DNA of 35,114 nucleotides from Phormidium sp. FACHB-1136 (GCF_014697375.1 NZ_JACJRS010000055.1:1-35114), one strand, 5' to 3'; positions 26,534 through 34,540 are shown, counted from the first letter of the stretch. Notes: generated from the letters alone by a model not told the origin. Numbers and translations: made by a program.

Positions 26534-27664
26534 ATGTGGGATGTGATTGTAGTCGGTGCGGGGATGAGTGGCATCACCGCCGCGCAACGGCTGTCCCAGG
26601 CGGGGCATCGAGTATTGGTGCTAGACAAGTCGCGAGGGCTAGGGGGACGCATGGCCACGCGCCGGGTGGCTTGGCCCCAGGGTTCCAGCGAAACGGTGGT
26701 GGTGGATCATGGCTGTCCGTTGATTCAGTCACCCACCCACCTGGGCGAATCCTGGCTCAGGAATTGGGTCGATCAAGGCATCCTACAACCCTGGACACCC
26801 GCTGAATTGATCCTGGCGGCCAATGAACCGTGGGCTTCCCGCCCTGATCAGAGGGACGTTGGAAATCGGTACTACATCTCTCCCCTGGGGATGAATGCCC
26901 TAGCTAAGGCGATGGCAACAGGGTTGACCATTCAACGCCAGAGCCGAGTCACCCAGGTTTTGCCCATAGCGCACGGATGGCGGGTAGATTGGGTCAATGA
27001 TGCGGCGGATGCTGGCCTTGAAGCGGCGACCCCCTTAGAGGCACGGGCGCTAGTGTTGGCTCTGCCAGCGGCGCAAATTATCCCCATCCTGGCTCCATCC
27101 GTGGGCCAAAATGCGGCTCTGGCGTCTTTGGTTACTGCCGCTGAGGCGGTGACCTTTGACCCAGTGATTACCGTGATGGCAGGCTATTCCCCAGACAGCC
27201 CAGCTAATATCGGGGTAACGGGCAACGACTTAACGGTTAACCGCGCACCCTCAGCAGGGTGGATAGTTCGGGGAGAAGGCCATCCCGTGCTGCGTTGGCT
27301 GGCCCTCGATAGCCGTAAGCGCCCCCAATCGCCCTATCCGGTGGTGGTGGCCCACAGCACGGATTCCTTTGCCAGTGATTATTTTGACGCGACGGATCTT
27401 CTCCCTGTGGGGCAAGCCATGTTAGCTCAAGCGGCTGAATCCCTAGGCAACGGGTTAGATCAGCCTGTCTGGATGCAGGTTCATCGCTGGCGCTACGGCT
27501 TTGTCCACAAAAGTCACCCTGCCAAAGCACTGTACACCGAAGCGGTGCCGACCTTGGCAGGGTGTGGCGATTGGTGTGATGGGAAAGGCATGGAAGAGGC
27601 GTGTCTCTCTGGAGAGGCCGCTGCTCGCCACATTCTTGAGGGACTTGACGCGATAACAGCCTAA
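26534..27664 (+). CDS. renalase-like NAD(P)/FAD-dependent oxidoreductase
   Basis: The 376-residue flavoprotein starts with a Rossmann FAD loop (VIVVGAGMSGITAAQRL, Gly8-x-Gly10-xx-Gly13), then LDKSRGLGGRMATRR, the signature shared with renalase and related amine-oxidase-fold proteins. The C-terminus has a second FAD-contact motif (AGCGDWCDGKGMEEACLSGEAAA). Renalases oxidise aberrant dihydro-nicotinamides; whether this protein does so is an inference. Cyanobacterial homologues are widespread and uncharacterised. It lies 14 bases after the TonB-like gene, and its 3' end meets the small basic-protein gene with a 2-base gap. Confidence 0.88.
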   Translation: MWDVIVVGAGMSGITAAQRLSQAGHRVLVLDKSRGLGGRMATRRVAWPQGSSETVVVDHGCPLIQSPTHLGESWLRNWVDQGILQPWTPAELILAANEPWASRPDQRDVGNRYYISPLGMNALAKAMATGLTIQRQSRVTQVLPIAHGWRVDWVNDAADAGLEAATPLEARALVLALPAAQIIPILAPSVGQNAALASLVTAAEAVTFDPVITVMAGYSPDSPANIGVTGNDLTVNRAPSAGWIVRGEGHPVLRWLALDSRKRPQSPYPVVVAHSTDSFASDYFDATDLLPVGQAMLAQAAESLGNGLDQPVWMQVHRWRYGFVHKSHPAKALYTEAVPTLAGCGDWCDGKGMEEACLSGEAAARHILEGLDAITA

Positions 27665-27666
27665 GC

Positions 27667-27849
27667 CTACATAGCCGCAGAGTAATCGTTCCCCTCTTTA
27701 TTGGCATTCTCGCTGTTGCCTTCTTCGTCGGCCCCACGGTTATTCCGTTTGAAGAAACGCTGCCCCCCAGAGCGCTTTTTGCGGAACTTACGGGCATAGG
27801 CTTGGTTGCGCAGTGCTTTTTCTTTCTTGGGATTGCGACGCTTCGACAT
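27667..27849 (-). CDS. small highly basic protein of unknown function (60 aa)
   Basis: The first 35 residues are rich in Lys and Arg (MSKRRNPKKEKALRNQAYAR, then KFRKKRSGGQRFFKRNN). The tail is acidic and Asn/Glu-rich (ADEEGNSENANKEGND). No membrane segment is present. The sharp basic-then-acidic division suggests an RNA- or ribosome-binding peptide. I have an impression of similar small proteins in other cyanobacteria but cannot name the family. It could be mistaken for a ribosomal protein, but it matches none I know. Confidence 0.65.
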   Translation of the reverse strand: MSKRRNPKKEKALRNQAYARKFRKKRSGGQRFFKRNNRGADEEGNSENANKEGNDYSAAM

Positions 27850-28806
27850 TAGATAACCTCAGACAATAGGGCAGCCGTGATCAGAATCAAGGGCTAGGCA
27901 CTCAAGGAAAGAAGTCTGTAGCCAGACTACAAAACGCCGAAAGAGTGAAAGGGCGGCATTTTGCCGAAACGTTGGCTGTAACAACAGCGTCTGGACGATC
28001 TGCCCGAGTAGAAACCAGTGAATCAATCATCACATGACCAGAGGTTCACTCTAGCACATCTATGCAAGCCCCTAGGCAATTCACGGAAATCTCGCAGCAA
28101 TTCTCGTTTTGGCTTAACGGGTAATAACCTGGCTAGCTGGTTAGTTGACAAAACTAATCGGCAGCATGGTAGTACGTGTGTATTTTAGAGTCAATTCAAT
28201 AGGTGCATTGCTTGTGCGGCTTCCGTGATGCCCTGGTGAACTCAGGATCGCGATTATGGGTAAAACGGATGTGACGGATAAGTGGTCATCCGTTGTCTGA
28301 GGCTGCTTTCGGTCAATCCCTGTCCATGCAAAGCGAGCGATTACCCCGAAACCAATGGGGGGCAACCCACCGACGTTTAGCCTTCGCGACAACCCTCAGC
28401 GCCTTAGACAATGACATAGAGGTTCGCGACGGCCAAACCGCCTTCCAAAAGGCCTGCCACTTGGAGAGTGCCCCCTAGACAGCGGCCTAATCTGATAGCG
28501 GGTTTCACTCGAATGAAGTACACCGCTAAGATCCCCCAGCCCCTTATTCAGGGGGAAGGTGAATCTTCCACAGCAATATAGCGGATTTCAACCGAATGAC
28601 GTACATTGCGACGATCCCCCCTGCCCCCCTTCATAAAGGGGATACAGAGTGAAACTTAGGCAGCTAGGTACTGGACGATCTCAAGCCTAGAAAAGGCGTA
28701 CCTCACTCTACTAAGAACCGCTATAAACTGGGGGATCTGAAGCTAAACAGACCTGTACCTCACTGGAGCGAGAACCGCTATAGATCTAGATGATCTCTTA
28801 ATGTCC
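27850..28806. other. 957-base gap with repeats and no supported gene
   Basis: The left part (27850-28480) has a short dyad AGTCTG-TAGC-CAGACT near 27918 and several small frames that overlap one another and do not look coding. The right part (28495-28782) is the nested inverted-repeat element. No tRNA-like cloverleaf was found by eye. Confidence 0.55.
28495..28782. mobile_element. nested MITE-like element with two pairs of inverted ends
   Basis: Four related ends are present. Two face right: ATAGCGGGTTTCACTCGAAT at 28495 and TATAGCGGATTTCAACCGAA at 28577. Two face left, read on the other strand: TATAGCGGTTCTTAGTAGAG ending at 28725 and TATAGCGGTTCTCGCTCCAG ending at 28782. Each leads into a GTAC tract about 22-28 bases in. 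The order is right, right, left, left, as if one element had inserted into another. TA at the ends and absence of coding sequence suit a MITE mobilised by an IS630-type transposase, which is inference. Confidence 0.6.
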
Positions 28807-29799
28807 TTAATGTCGTTTTTGGTGCCAGTTCCAGGCGTGTTGGATAATGTCAAACAGACTAGGATAATTAACTTGCCATCCTAGATTCTGCTTGGCTTTC
28901 TCCTGGCTCCCGATCAATACAGGTGGGTCTCCAGGCCGACGCGGACAATATTCCACTGGAATCGGTTTTCCGGTGACTTCACGGGCCGTTTGAATGACTT
29001 CCTGGACAGAAAAGCCATTGCCGTTACTCAGATTAAAGATGTCACTCTGCTCACCCTGAAGAAGGTATTCCACCCCCAACACATGGGCTTGGGCTAAATC
29101 CATAACATGAATATAGTCTCTAATACAGGTGCCGTCCGAGGTAGGATAATCAGTGCCAAATACCGAGATAGAGTCCCTGTGACCCAACGCTGTTTGCAGA
29201 ACAAGCGGAATCAGATGCGTCTCAGGTAAATGATCCTCCCCTAACAGAGAATCAGGGTGAGCACCCGCCGCATTGAAATACCGAAAGATAACATATTGCA
29301 AACCATAGGCCTGATCGAAGTCAGCTAGAATACGCTCAACCATGAGCTTACTTGCCCCATAGGGGTTAATCGGCTTTTGAGCCTGATTTTCAGTGATAGG
29401 TACACTTTCAGGGATGCCATAGGTTGCACAAGTCGAGGAAAAGACAATGGATCTGACCCCCGCATCAACCATGGCTTCCAGTAAAGTTAGCGTCCCTACA
29501 ACATTATTTCGGTAGTATTTCCTAGGCTCCGTGACCGACTCCCCTACATACGCAAATGCAGCGAAATGAATGACGGCATCGATGGAATATTTTTGAAAGA
29601 TACTATCCAAGAGTTGACGATCACTAATATCACCAACAATCAACTCGGCTTTTAATGTAGATTCAACTAAGTCTCGGTGTCCGTAGACGAGATTATCAAT
29701 AATGACAACATTATACCCAGCTTTCTCAAGAAGAAAAACGGTATGTGAACCAATATAACCTGCTCCACCAGTAACCAGAATAGTAGAGGGCTGTATCAT
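28807..29799 (-). CDS. galE: UDP-glucose 4-epimerase
   Basis: Short-chain dehydrogenase/reductase-type epimerase that interconverts UDP-glucose and UDP-galactose for polysaccharide synthesis. The 330 residues have the NAD-binding loop GGAGYIGSH (11-19), DNLVYGH, catalytic SST at 121-123, the YxxxK pair Tyr147/Lys151 (PYGASK), and DYIHVMDLAQAH. A GGAG sits about 8 bases before the ATG. The DNA is visibly richer in A/T, with more ATA and TTA, than the flanking housekeeping genes, and the gene is bordered by repeat and transposase debris; horizontal transfer is plausible. Other NDP-sugar epimerases are close relatives, but the motifs fit GalE well. Confidence 0.93.
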   Translation of the reverse strand: MIQPSTILVTGGAGYIGSHTVFLLEKAGYNVVIIDNLVYGHRDLVESTLKAELIVGDISDRQLLDSIFQKYSIDAVIHFAAFAYVGESVTEPRKYYRNNVVGTLTLLEAMVDAGVRSIVFSSTCATYGIPESVPITENQAQKPINPYGASKLMVERILADFDQAYGLQYVIFRYFNAAGAHPDSLLGEDHLPETHLIPLVLQTALGHRDSISVFGTDYPTSDGTCIRDYIHVMDLAQAHVLGVEYLLQGEQSDIFNLSNGNGFSVQEVIQTAREVTGKPIPVEYCPRRPGDPPVLIGSQEKAKQNLGWQVNYPSLFDIIQHAWNWHQKRH

Positions 29800-29932
29800 C
29801 AGTAACTCCGTAGTGATGGATTTTTGAACTTGGACACGAATTAAAAGTCTTGGTCAGTTTAGTAATCTAGAAACGCTAATTCAAATTTCAGATGAGATTA
29901 TATGATACCAGACTAGATGTCATTAGACAGGG

Positions 29933-30200
29933 CTATTTCATTCTAAAAATGGTCTTGAGGGTATCCAGTCCAAATTTGCAGAGACGTTCAGCTTGCGCCA
30001 TATTGGAGAAGGCATTGCAGCGGGCAAGATTAATCGCGAAGTTACGGGCGACCGCGAAAATCTGCGGGAACTGGTGTATGCGGATGCGCGACGCATCTTC
30101 TCCCTAGGTCACACCGCGAACGGGTGCACCTTGTTTTCGACGCCCCAATAGCCCCGAATGCGCTGGGCAAAGGATTCCGCCGATGCGGCACTGATCTGCT
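29933..30200 (-). pseudogene. 3' remnant of an ISAs1-family transposase
   Basis: The minus strand reads SAASAESFAQRIRGYWGVEN-KVH, the conserved RxHWxxEN-xxH segment of ISAs1/H-repeat transposases. After a one-base frame change and an in-frame TAG, it continues GEDASRIRIHQFPQIFAVAR, then NFAINLARCNAFSNMAQAER and ends TLKTIFRMK at the TAG at 29935-29933. The matching family pattern is WGVENxxHWVLDVxFGEDASRIR. Only about 85 codons of the C-terminus survive. No inverted terminal repeats of an intact IS are visible. Confidence 0.75.
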
Positions 30201-30301
30201 AAAGTGGGATGCCTTGTAGGGCGCTTGCTATATGAGGGCTCTAGGCAACCAGAAATCAAGGATCATACTTTTGAAACCAGTGCCACCATTAACACCCTAA
30301 A

Positions 30302-30318
30302 ACGCTGCTAATTCAGCA
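30302..30318. repeat. short hairpin
   Basis: GCTGC and GCAGC flank a 7-nt loop (TAATTCA) just before a small plus-strand frame (30323-30562, MPISAIAQRLHAFANYV...). I do not recognise that frame and, because it lies in decayed sequence, do not call it as a gene. Confidence 0.35.
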
Positions 30319-30477
30319 GCCTATGCCTATCTCCGCCATTGCCCAACGTCTCCACGCCTTCGCGAACTACGTGGTCGAATACCTGAAGGGAGACGAAATT
30401 AGCAAAACGTCATCCATACTGGGCAAGAATTTGATGCGTCTCGCTATCACTAACACATCCTACGAACTAGGGGATTC

Positions 30478-30625
30478 CTACCACGCAGTCGGCTGGAACC
30501 TGAGGTCATTGGCTAGAGTGACCGTGTTCCCGGTTTGCTTCATCACAAACAGCCCTTGTTGATAGGCATAGCGGTCTATCCCCTCATCCATTTCAATCCC
30601 CGCCACCGCACCGTGGATTGGGTAA
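30478..30625 (-). pseudogene. C-terminal fragment of a cyanobacterial multicopy hypothetical protein
   Basis: In one minus-strand frame the DNA encodes HGAVAGIEMDEGIDRYAYQQ followed by GLFVMKQTGNTVTLANDLRF and QPTAW, then TAG at 30480-30478. This is the characteristic tail of a large family of cyanobacterial DUF3782-like hypothetical proteins (family name from memory). No upstream part is present; instead trpF occupies the adjacent DNA, and about 33 bases overlap the trpF 3' end in another frame. Confidence 0.65.
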
Positions 30626-31258
30626 GCACCGTAGTTGATGAAATAACTGTTGGACTAGGGCGAGATCTTTAATGCCGGGGCGGGTTTCTACGCCACTAGA
30701 GAGATCGATGCCGTGGGGGTGGAGGTTAGCGAGGGCTTGATGAATGTTGTCAGGGCGCAGCCCTCCGGCTAGGAACCAGGGACAGGGGGGGGCAAAGGTT
30801 TGTAGGGCTGACCAGTCTAGGGTGAGGCCCGTGCCGCCGAGGTGGTCGGGGTGGTAGGCATCCAGCAGCAGGGCATCCACAGTGGGGGCGTAGGTCAGGG
30901 CTTGGTCAAGATCCGCCGTGGTACGGACGCGGATGGCTTTAATGAGGCGGTGGTGGGGTAGGGCTTGGCGGAGGTGTTGACATTGTGCTAGGGTTTCGGC
31001 CCCATGGAGTTGCACTGTGTTGAGGCCCGTTTGCTGGACGACCGCGAGGAGGGGGTCTAGATCGGCGTTGGCAAAAACGCCCACGCTACCTCCCCGCCAG
31101 TCATGCTCGGCCAGGGTTGTCAGGATGGCGGCAATCTGGGCCGGGGCCACGTAGCGGGGAGATTGGGCCACGCAGATGAAACCGAGGTCGGTGGCTCCCA
31201 TGTGGGTGATGGCTAGAGCCTGTTCCGCCTGGGTGATACCGCAAATTTTCACCTGCAT
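30593..31258 (-). CDS. trpF: phosphoribosylanthranilate isomerase
   Basis: TIM-barrel enzyme of tryptophan synthesis that converts phosphoribosyl-anthranilate to CdRP. The 221 residues have the family start MQVKICGIT (Cys6 is the likely base), LGFICVAQSPRYV, VQLHGAE, LLLDAYHPDHLGGTG, FLAGGLRPDNI and the phosphate site GIDLSSGVETRPGIKD. The expected end is near VQQLFHQLR; the last about ten residues (CLPNPRCGGGD) are read through DNA of a decayed foreign gene fragment. The catalytic core is intact, so the enzyme is probably active. No other trp gene is nearby. Confidence 0.93.
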   Translation of the reverse strand: MQVKICGITQAEQALAITHMGATDLGFICVAQSPRYVAPAQIAAILTTLAEHDWRGGSVGVFANADLDPLLAVVQQTGLNTVQLHGAETLAQCQHLRQALPHHRLIKAIRVRTTADLDQALTYAPTVDALLLDAYHPDHLGGTGLTLDWSALQTFAPPCPWFLAGGLRPDNIHQALANLHPHGIDLSSGVETRPGIKDLALVQQLFHQLRCLPNPRCGGGD

Positions 31259-31315
31259 ATTAGACCTGCATGTTAACTCTATTGAACATTCCGCCAGTTC
31301 GATTCTACGGCTTCC

Positions 31316-31321
31316 TATAAT
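31316..31321 (+). promoter_or_regulatory. putative -10 element of psaK
   Basis: A perfect TATAAT lies 40 bases before the proposed psaK start, with an upstream TTGAAC (31282-31287) too far away to be a standard -35. Many light-regulated cyanobacterial promoters lack a clear -35 box. Confidence 0.45.
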
Positions 31322-31361
31322 CCAGAATGATTCAAAACTGCTTTAGTTGGGAGACATAACA

Positions 31362-31634
31362 TTGCTGAATACCTCACTGCTGATGGCCTTCACCACCCCC
31401 ACCACCCCCGAATGGTCCTTTAAGGTGGCGCTGATTATGATCACCTGCAATTTGTTTGTGCTGGCCATTGGCAAATACGCCATCCAGCGGCCTGGGGTGG
31501 GGCCAGCCCTACCCGCCAACCTGCCCATGGTGTTTGAGGGCTTTGGTTTGCCAGAACTGCTAGCCATTGGCAGCTTTGGCCATATTCTGGGCGCTGGAAT
31601 GATTTTGGGCCTAGGAAACGCTGGGTTGCTGTAG
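31362..31634 (+). CDS. psaK: photosystem I reaction-centre subunit PsaK
   Basis: Small thylakoid membrane subunit at the edge of photosystem I that binds chlorophyll and helps couple antenna complexes. The chosen TTG start gives 91 residues (MLNTSLLMAFTTPTTPEWS...). A GGGAG at 31349-31353 is 8 bases upstream, and the leader resembles that of known PsaK proteins. Two hydrophobic helices (FKVALIMITCNLFVLAIGKYA and LLAIGSFGHILGAGMILGLG) flank the stromal loop RPGVGPALPANLPMVFEGFG. The C-terminal FGHILGAGMILGL is the PsaK signature. Starts at 31383 (ATG) or 31347 (TTG) are alternatives. Confidence 0.93.
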   Translation: MLNTSLLMAFTTPTTPEWSFKVALIMITCNLFVLAIGKYAIQRPGVGPALPANLPMVFEGFGLPELLAIGSFGHILGAGMILGLGNAGLL

Positions 31635-31670
31635 TTCTCCCCCAGCCAGTTGTCTAGAATAGGGGCATCT

Positions 31671-31710
31671 CCCCCGGCCTTAGCCCATCCTTCAGGGGTA
31701 AGGCCGGGGG
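31671..31710. terminator. strong hairpin between psaK and the M50 protease gene
   Basis: CCCCCGGCCTTA (31671-31682) and TAAGGCCGGGGG (31699-31710) form a perfect 12-bp stem, and CCC/GGG inside the loop may extend it. It lies 36 bases after the psaK stop and 22 before the next ATG. With no long T run it may be a terminator, an RNA-stabilising 3' structure, or both. Confidence 0.55.
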
Positions 31711-31732
31711 ATGTTCTTCAGAGGGTTTGGCG

Positions 31733-32935
31733 ATGCAATCTGGCTGGCGCGTGGGGTCTATTCTGGGTATTCCCCTATTTATTGACCGTTCTTGGTTCAT
31801 TATCCTGGTGCTGATTACCCTGGCCAATGGCCTCAATCCCGATTGGCAAATGCAGTGGGGCGAGTTGGCGTGGGTGATGGGCTTTGCCATGGCGCTGCTG
31901 CTGTTTGGGTCGGTGCTGCTCCACGAACTGGGCCATAGCGTTGCGGCTAAATTACAGGGCATTGGGGTCAATTCCATCACCCTGTTTTTGTTTGGTGGCA
32001 TTGCCTCCATTGATCGCGAATCCAAAACCCCTTGGAATGCCCTCAAGGTAGCCATTGCGGGGCCATTGGTGAGCTTTGGCCTATTTTTGTTATTGTCGGG
32101 GTTGGTGCAGGTTTCGCCCCTGCCTGCCCCAATACGCCTGGTGTTGGTCAACGTTGCCTACATCAACTTGGTGTTAACCCTGTTTAACCTTATCCCTGGA
32201 CTTCCCCTTGATGGCGGCCAAGTGCTGAAGGCTCTGGTGTGGAAGGTGACCGATAGCCGCATTCAAGGCATTCGCTGGGCGGCGCGGTCGGGGCAAATTT
32301 TGGGCTGGCTGGCCATTGCCCTGGGCCTAGGCAGAATTTTGTTCAACCAAGACTACTCTGGCCTGTGGATTGCTGCCATTGGCTGGTTTGCCCTGCGCAA
32401 TGCTGCCGCCTACCAGCAGGTAACCAGCCTCCAAGAGGCGATGCTCGCCCTCACCGCCGCCGATGCCATGGTGCGCGATTTTCGGGTGGTGGATGCCCAC
32501 ACCAGCCTACGCAGCTTTGCCGAAGCCTACCTCCTAGAGGATCACCATCCCCCCGCCTACTTTGCGGCGTCGGAAGGGCGCTACCGAGGGCTCGTTAGCA
32601 TCGACGCCATTCGCACCATCGAGCGCGGCCAGTGGGATCAGCGCACCCTCCAAGACATTGCCCAACCCCTGCTTACCATTCCCTCCGTGCGAGAGAATAC
32701 ACCCCTCGTGGAAGCCATCGCCAAGCTGGAGGATTTAGCCCTGTCCAGTCTCACCGTGCTCACCCCCGCCGATGCAGTGGCGGGCGTCCTCGACCGGGGG
32801 GATATTGTCCGCGCCATTGCCGACCGCCTGGGGCTGGGGGTGGCTCCGGCTATGATTCAACGCATTAAGGAAGAGGGGGAATATCCCCCTGGGTTTCAAT
32901 TACCCGCCATTGCCCGATCCGTGGCTGAGGATTAA
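31733..32935 (+). CDS. site-2 protease family (M50) metalloprotease with CBS region
   Basis: Intramembrane zinc protease; 400 residues from the ATG at 31733. Transmembrane helices fill residues about 20-215. The zinc motif HELGH is at 64-68 and the third ligand is in NLIPGLPLDGG (Asp160). A soluble C-terminal region (about 230-395) has two CBS-like repeats (TAADAMVRDFRVVDAHTSL; SVRENTPLVEAIAKLEDLA), typical of the SpoIVFB-like group that senses nucleotides. In cyanobacteria such proteases cut membrane-bound regulators, but the target here is not indicated. psaK lies just upstream, separated by a hairpin. Confidence 0.94.
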   Translation: MQSGWRVGSILGIPLFIDRSWFIILVLITLANGLNPDWQMQWGELAWVMGFAMALLLFGSVLLHELGHSVAAKLQGIGVNSITLFLFGGIASIDRESKTPWNALKVAIAGPLVSFGLFLLLSGLVQVSPLPAPIRLVLVNVAYINLVLTLFNLIPGLPLDGGQVLKALVWKVTDSRIQGIRWAARSGQILGWLAIALGLGRILFNQDYSGLWIAAIGWFALRNAAAYQQVTSLQEAMLALTAADAMVRDFRVVDAHTSLRSFAEAYLLEDHHPPAYFAASEGRYRGLVSIDAIRTIERGQWDQRTLQDIAQPLLTIPSVRENTPLVEAIAKLEDLALSSLTVLTPADAVAGVLDRGDIVRAIADRLGLGVAPAMIQRIKEEGEYPPGFQLPAIARSVAED

Positions 32936-32964
32936 CGCTGGAGGGTGAACGCGAACCATCAGCC

Positions 32965-33429
32965 CTAGCCAAATTCCGCCTGGAGGGCGTCGTCGGAGTC
33001 ATCGGCAATGGTGGCCACGATGGTCATCAGTCGGGAAATTTCGGCGGCGGAAATATCTTGCAGAATACGGCTGGAAATCACGATCACCTGGTTTCCCGAC
33101 AGGCCAAAACGGGCCTCTAGGGTATCGTAACAGTTTTTCTCCAGCAGAGACTTCATCAGCCCAGGCTCATCCTTGGTGGGAAGGGTCAGCACTGGGGACC
33201 AGATGGTGAGGGTATCCGAGTCGGTTTCCCCGGTAAGTTGAACATAGACATCGACGCTGCCGTATTTAAAGGTCCATAGGTGCCCTTCGGCATTTTTTTG
33301 CACAAGGGGGCCATCCCCCTGATCCAGGCTCGTCAGCACGGCCTCAATGGTCTGAATATAGGAGGTGCTTTCCATCGCATCATCGGAAGTAGGGGCCGAC
33401 AGATCGAGATCTACGGTGTTGGCAGTCAT
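32965..33429 (-). CDS. YbjN-domain protein
   Basis: The 154-residue soluble acidic protein starts MTANTVDLDLSAPTSD. The YbjN-like part (about 22-145) includes SYIQTIEAVLTSL, TLTIWSPVLTLP, LMKSLLEKNCYDTLEARFGL and VIVISSRILQDISAAEI, a chaperone-like fold related to type III secretion chaperones. YbjN proteins are implicated in stress and motility regulation in enterobacteria; the cyanobacterial role is unknown. A start at 33444 adds five residues. It is divergently oriented from the rhomboid gene 188 bases away and converges on the M50 gene. Confidence 0.82.
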   Translation of the reverse strand: MTANTVDLDLSAPTSDDAMESTSYIQTIEAVLTSLDQGDGPLVQKNAEGHLWTFKYGSVDVYVQLTGETDSDTLTIWSPVLTLPTKDEPGLMKSLLEKNCYDTLEARFGLSGNQVIVISSRILQDISAAEISRLMTIVATIADDSDDALQAEFG

Positions 33430-33617
33430 CACACAAAGTTCCATCTAGGCAGTCACAAGCCGATAATAGCGCCCCCACCCCAACCCCCGACACCATCCTG
33501 AATTAAATTGAGACAGAACCACTGGCCCCCCTCGCCCCTAGGGGTGTACCCACTCACCCCGATCAACGGCAATGTGCCTAGAATGAAGACCTCAGACTAA
33601 TGTGACTTTCCTCTGCC

Positions 33618-34310
33618 GTGGTTCCTCTCCGCGACGACAACCCCACCGACCTCACCCCCATCGTCGTCTATGGGATTATTGGCCTCAACTTGGCGGTATT
33701 TGGAGTACAGCTTAGCCTTTCCCCCCAGGGGCTAAACCAGTTTTTTGTCGATTGGGGGGTGGTGCCCGCCCAACTGAGCGCCAGTCTGCGGGGACAACTT
33801 GAAGCCCCCCTTTACGAATGGATCACCCTGCTGTCGTCGCAGTTTCTCCACGGCGGCTTTTTCCACATCGGCGGTAACTTGCTCTATCTGTGGATTTTTG
33901 GCAACAACATTGAAGATCAGCTCGGCCACGTCAAATTTCTGATTTTTTACCTGTGCTGTGGGGTGATGGCTGGGCTCACCCAATGGGCCTTCGACCCCGC
34001 CTCCACCGTGCCCACCGTGGGAGCCAGCGGGGCCATCGCCGGAGTGATGGGAGCCTACGTGCTGCGCTTTCCCAGGGCGCAAATCCTCACTTTGCTGCCG
34101 TTGATCATCGTCTTCACCACTGTCCGCATTCCCGCCATCTTTTTCCTCGGTATCTGGTTTGCCCAGCAGGCAATCTTCAGCCTTGCCACCCTCAGCGACC
34201 AGGTGAACCTCGGATCCTCTGGTGTGGCCTACTGGGCCCATTCCGGCGGCTTTGTCTTTGGGATCATTCTGGGGCCAATGCTGGGTCTCATGAAACCCCA
34301 ACGCCCCTAA
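33618..34310 (+). CDS. rhomboid-family intramembrane serine protease
   Basis: The 230-residue polytopic membrane protease begins (GTG at 33618) VPLRDDNPTDLTPIV, the usual opening of bacterial rhomboids. The catalytic dyad is Ser137 in GASGAIAG and His208 in WAHSGGFVFG; the oxyanion-loop residues His83 and Asn87 lie in FFHIGGNLLYLW. Six hydrophobic helices are apparent. Rhomboids cleave single-pass membrane proteins within the bilayer. The substrate is unknown. The M50 protease only 0.7 kb away is another intramembrane protease, separated by the YbjN-like gene. Confidence 0.95.
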   Translation: MVPLRDDNPTDLTPIVVYGIIGLNLAVFGVQLSLSPQGLNQFFVDWGVVPAQLSASLRGQLEAPLYEWITLLSSQFLHGGFFHIGGNLLYLWIFGNNIEDQLGHVKFLIFYLCCGVMAGLTQWAFDPASTVPTVGASGAIAGVMGAYVLRFPRAQILTLLPLIIVFTTVRIPAIFFLGIWFAQQAIFSLATLSDQVNLGSSGVAYWAHSGGFVFGIILGPMLGLMKPQRP

Positions 34311-34318
34311 GTCCAGTA

Positions 34319-34537
34319 TCAGCCCTGGGCCAGATACGCGAGGATAGCGATCTTGGTAGCCGACATTCCGCAGGTTGACAGGGGTTCATTTCGGAGGTAG
34401 CACTGGCAGGCGGGAAAGCCCATAGGGCGAGTGATTTTGCGGCGCTCATCCGAGAGGTTGCTAACCTGCTGGGATGAGCCGATAGAGACCAAGTGAGTGG
34501 CCTGAAACGTCGGGCAATGCCCACTCCCCAGCCTCAA
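34319..34537 (-). CDS. small Cys-containing hypothetical protein (72 aa)
   Basis: The frame reads HCPTFQATHLVSIGSSQQVS, then DERRKITRPMGFPACQCYLR and NEPLSTCGMSATKIAILAYL. It uses codons like real genes here and has a plausible beta/alpha pattern with four Cys. It begins with TTG two codons after the methyltransferase-remnant stop and in the same frame. I cannot assign a family. It might be a real small gene, or an extension of the upstream reading frame past a stop. Confidence 0.4.
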   Translation of the reverse strand: MRLGSGHCPTFQATHLVSIGSSQQVSNLSDERRKITRPMGFPACQCYLRNEPLSTCGMSATKIAILAYLAQG

Positions 34538-34540
34538 AGA

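Noticed and set aside
28141-28478. Two overlapping opposite frames in the gap before galE
   Set aside because: They conflict with one another and neither shows a domain or convincing start.
30323-30562. Plus-strand frame of 79 codons between the remnants
   Set aside because: Its 3' part is antisense to the multicopy-gene fragment and it is bordered by decayed sequence.
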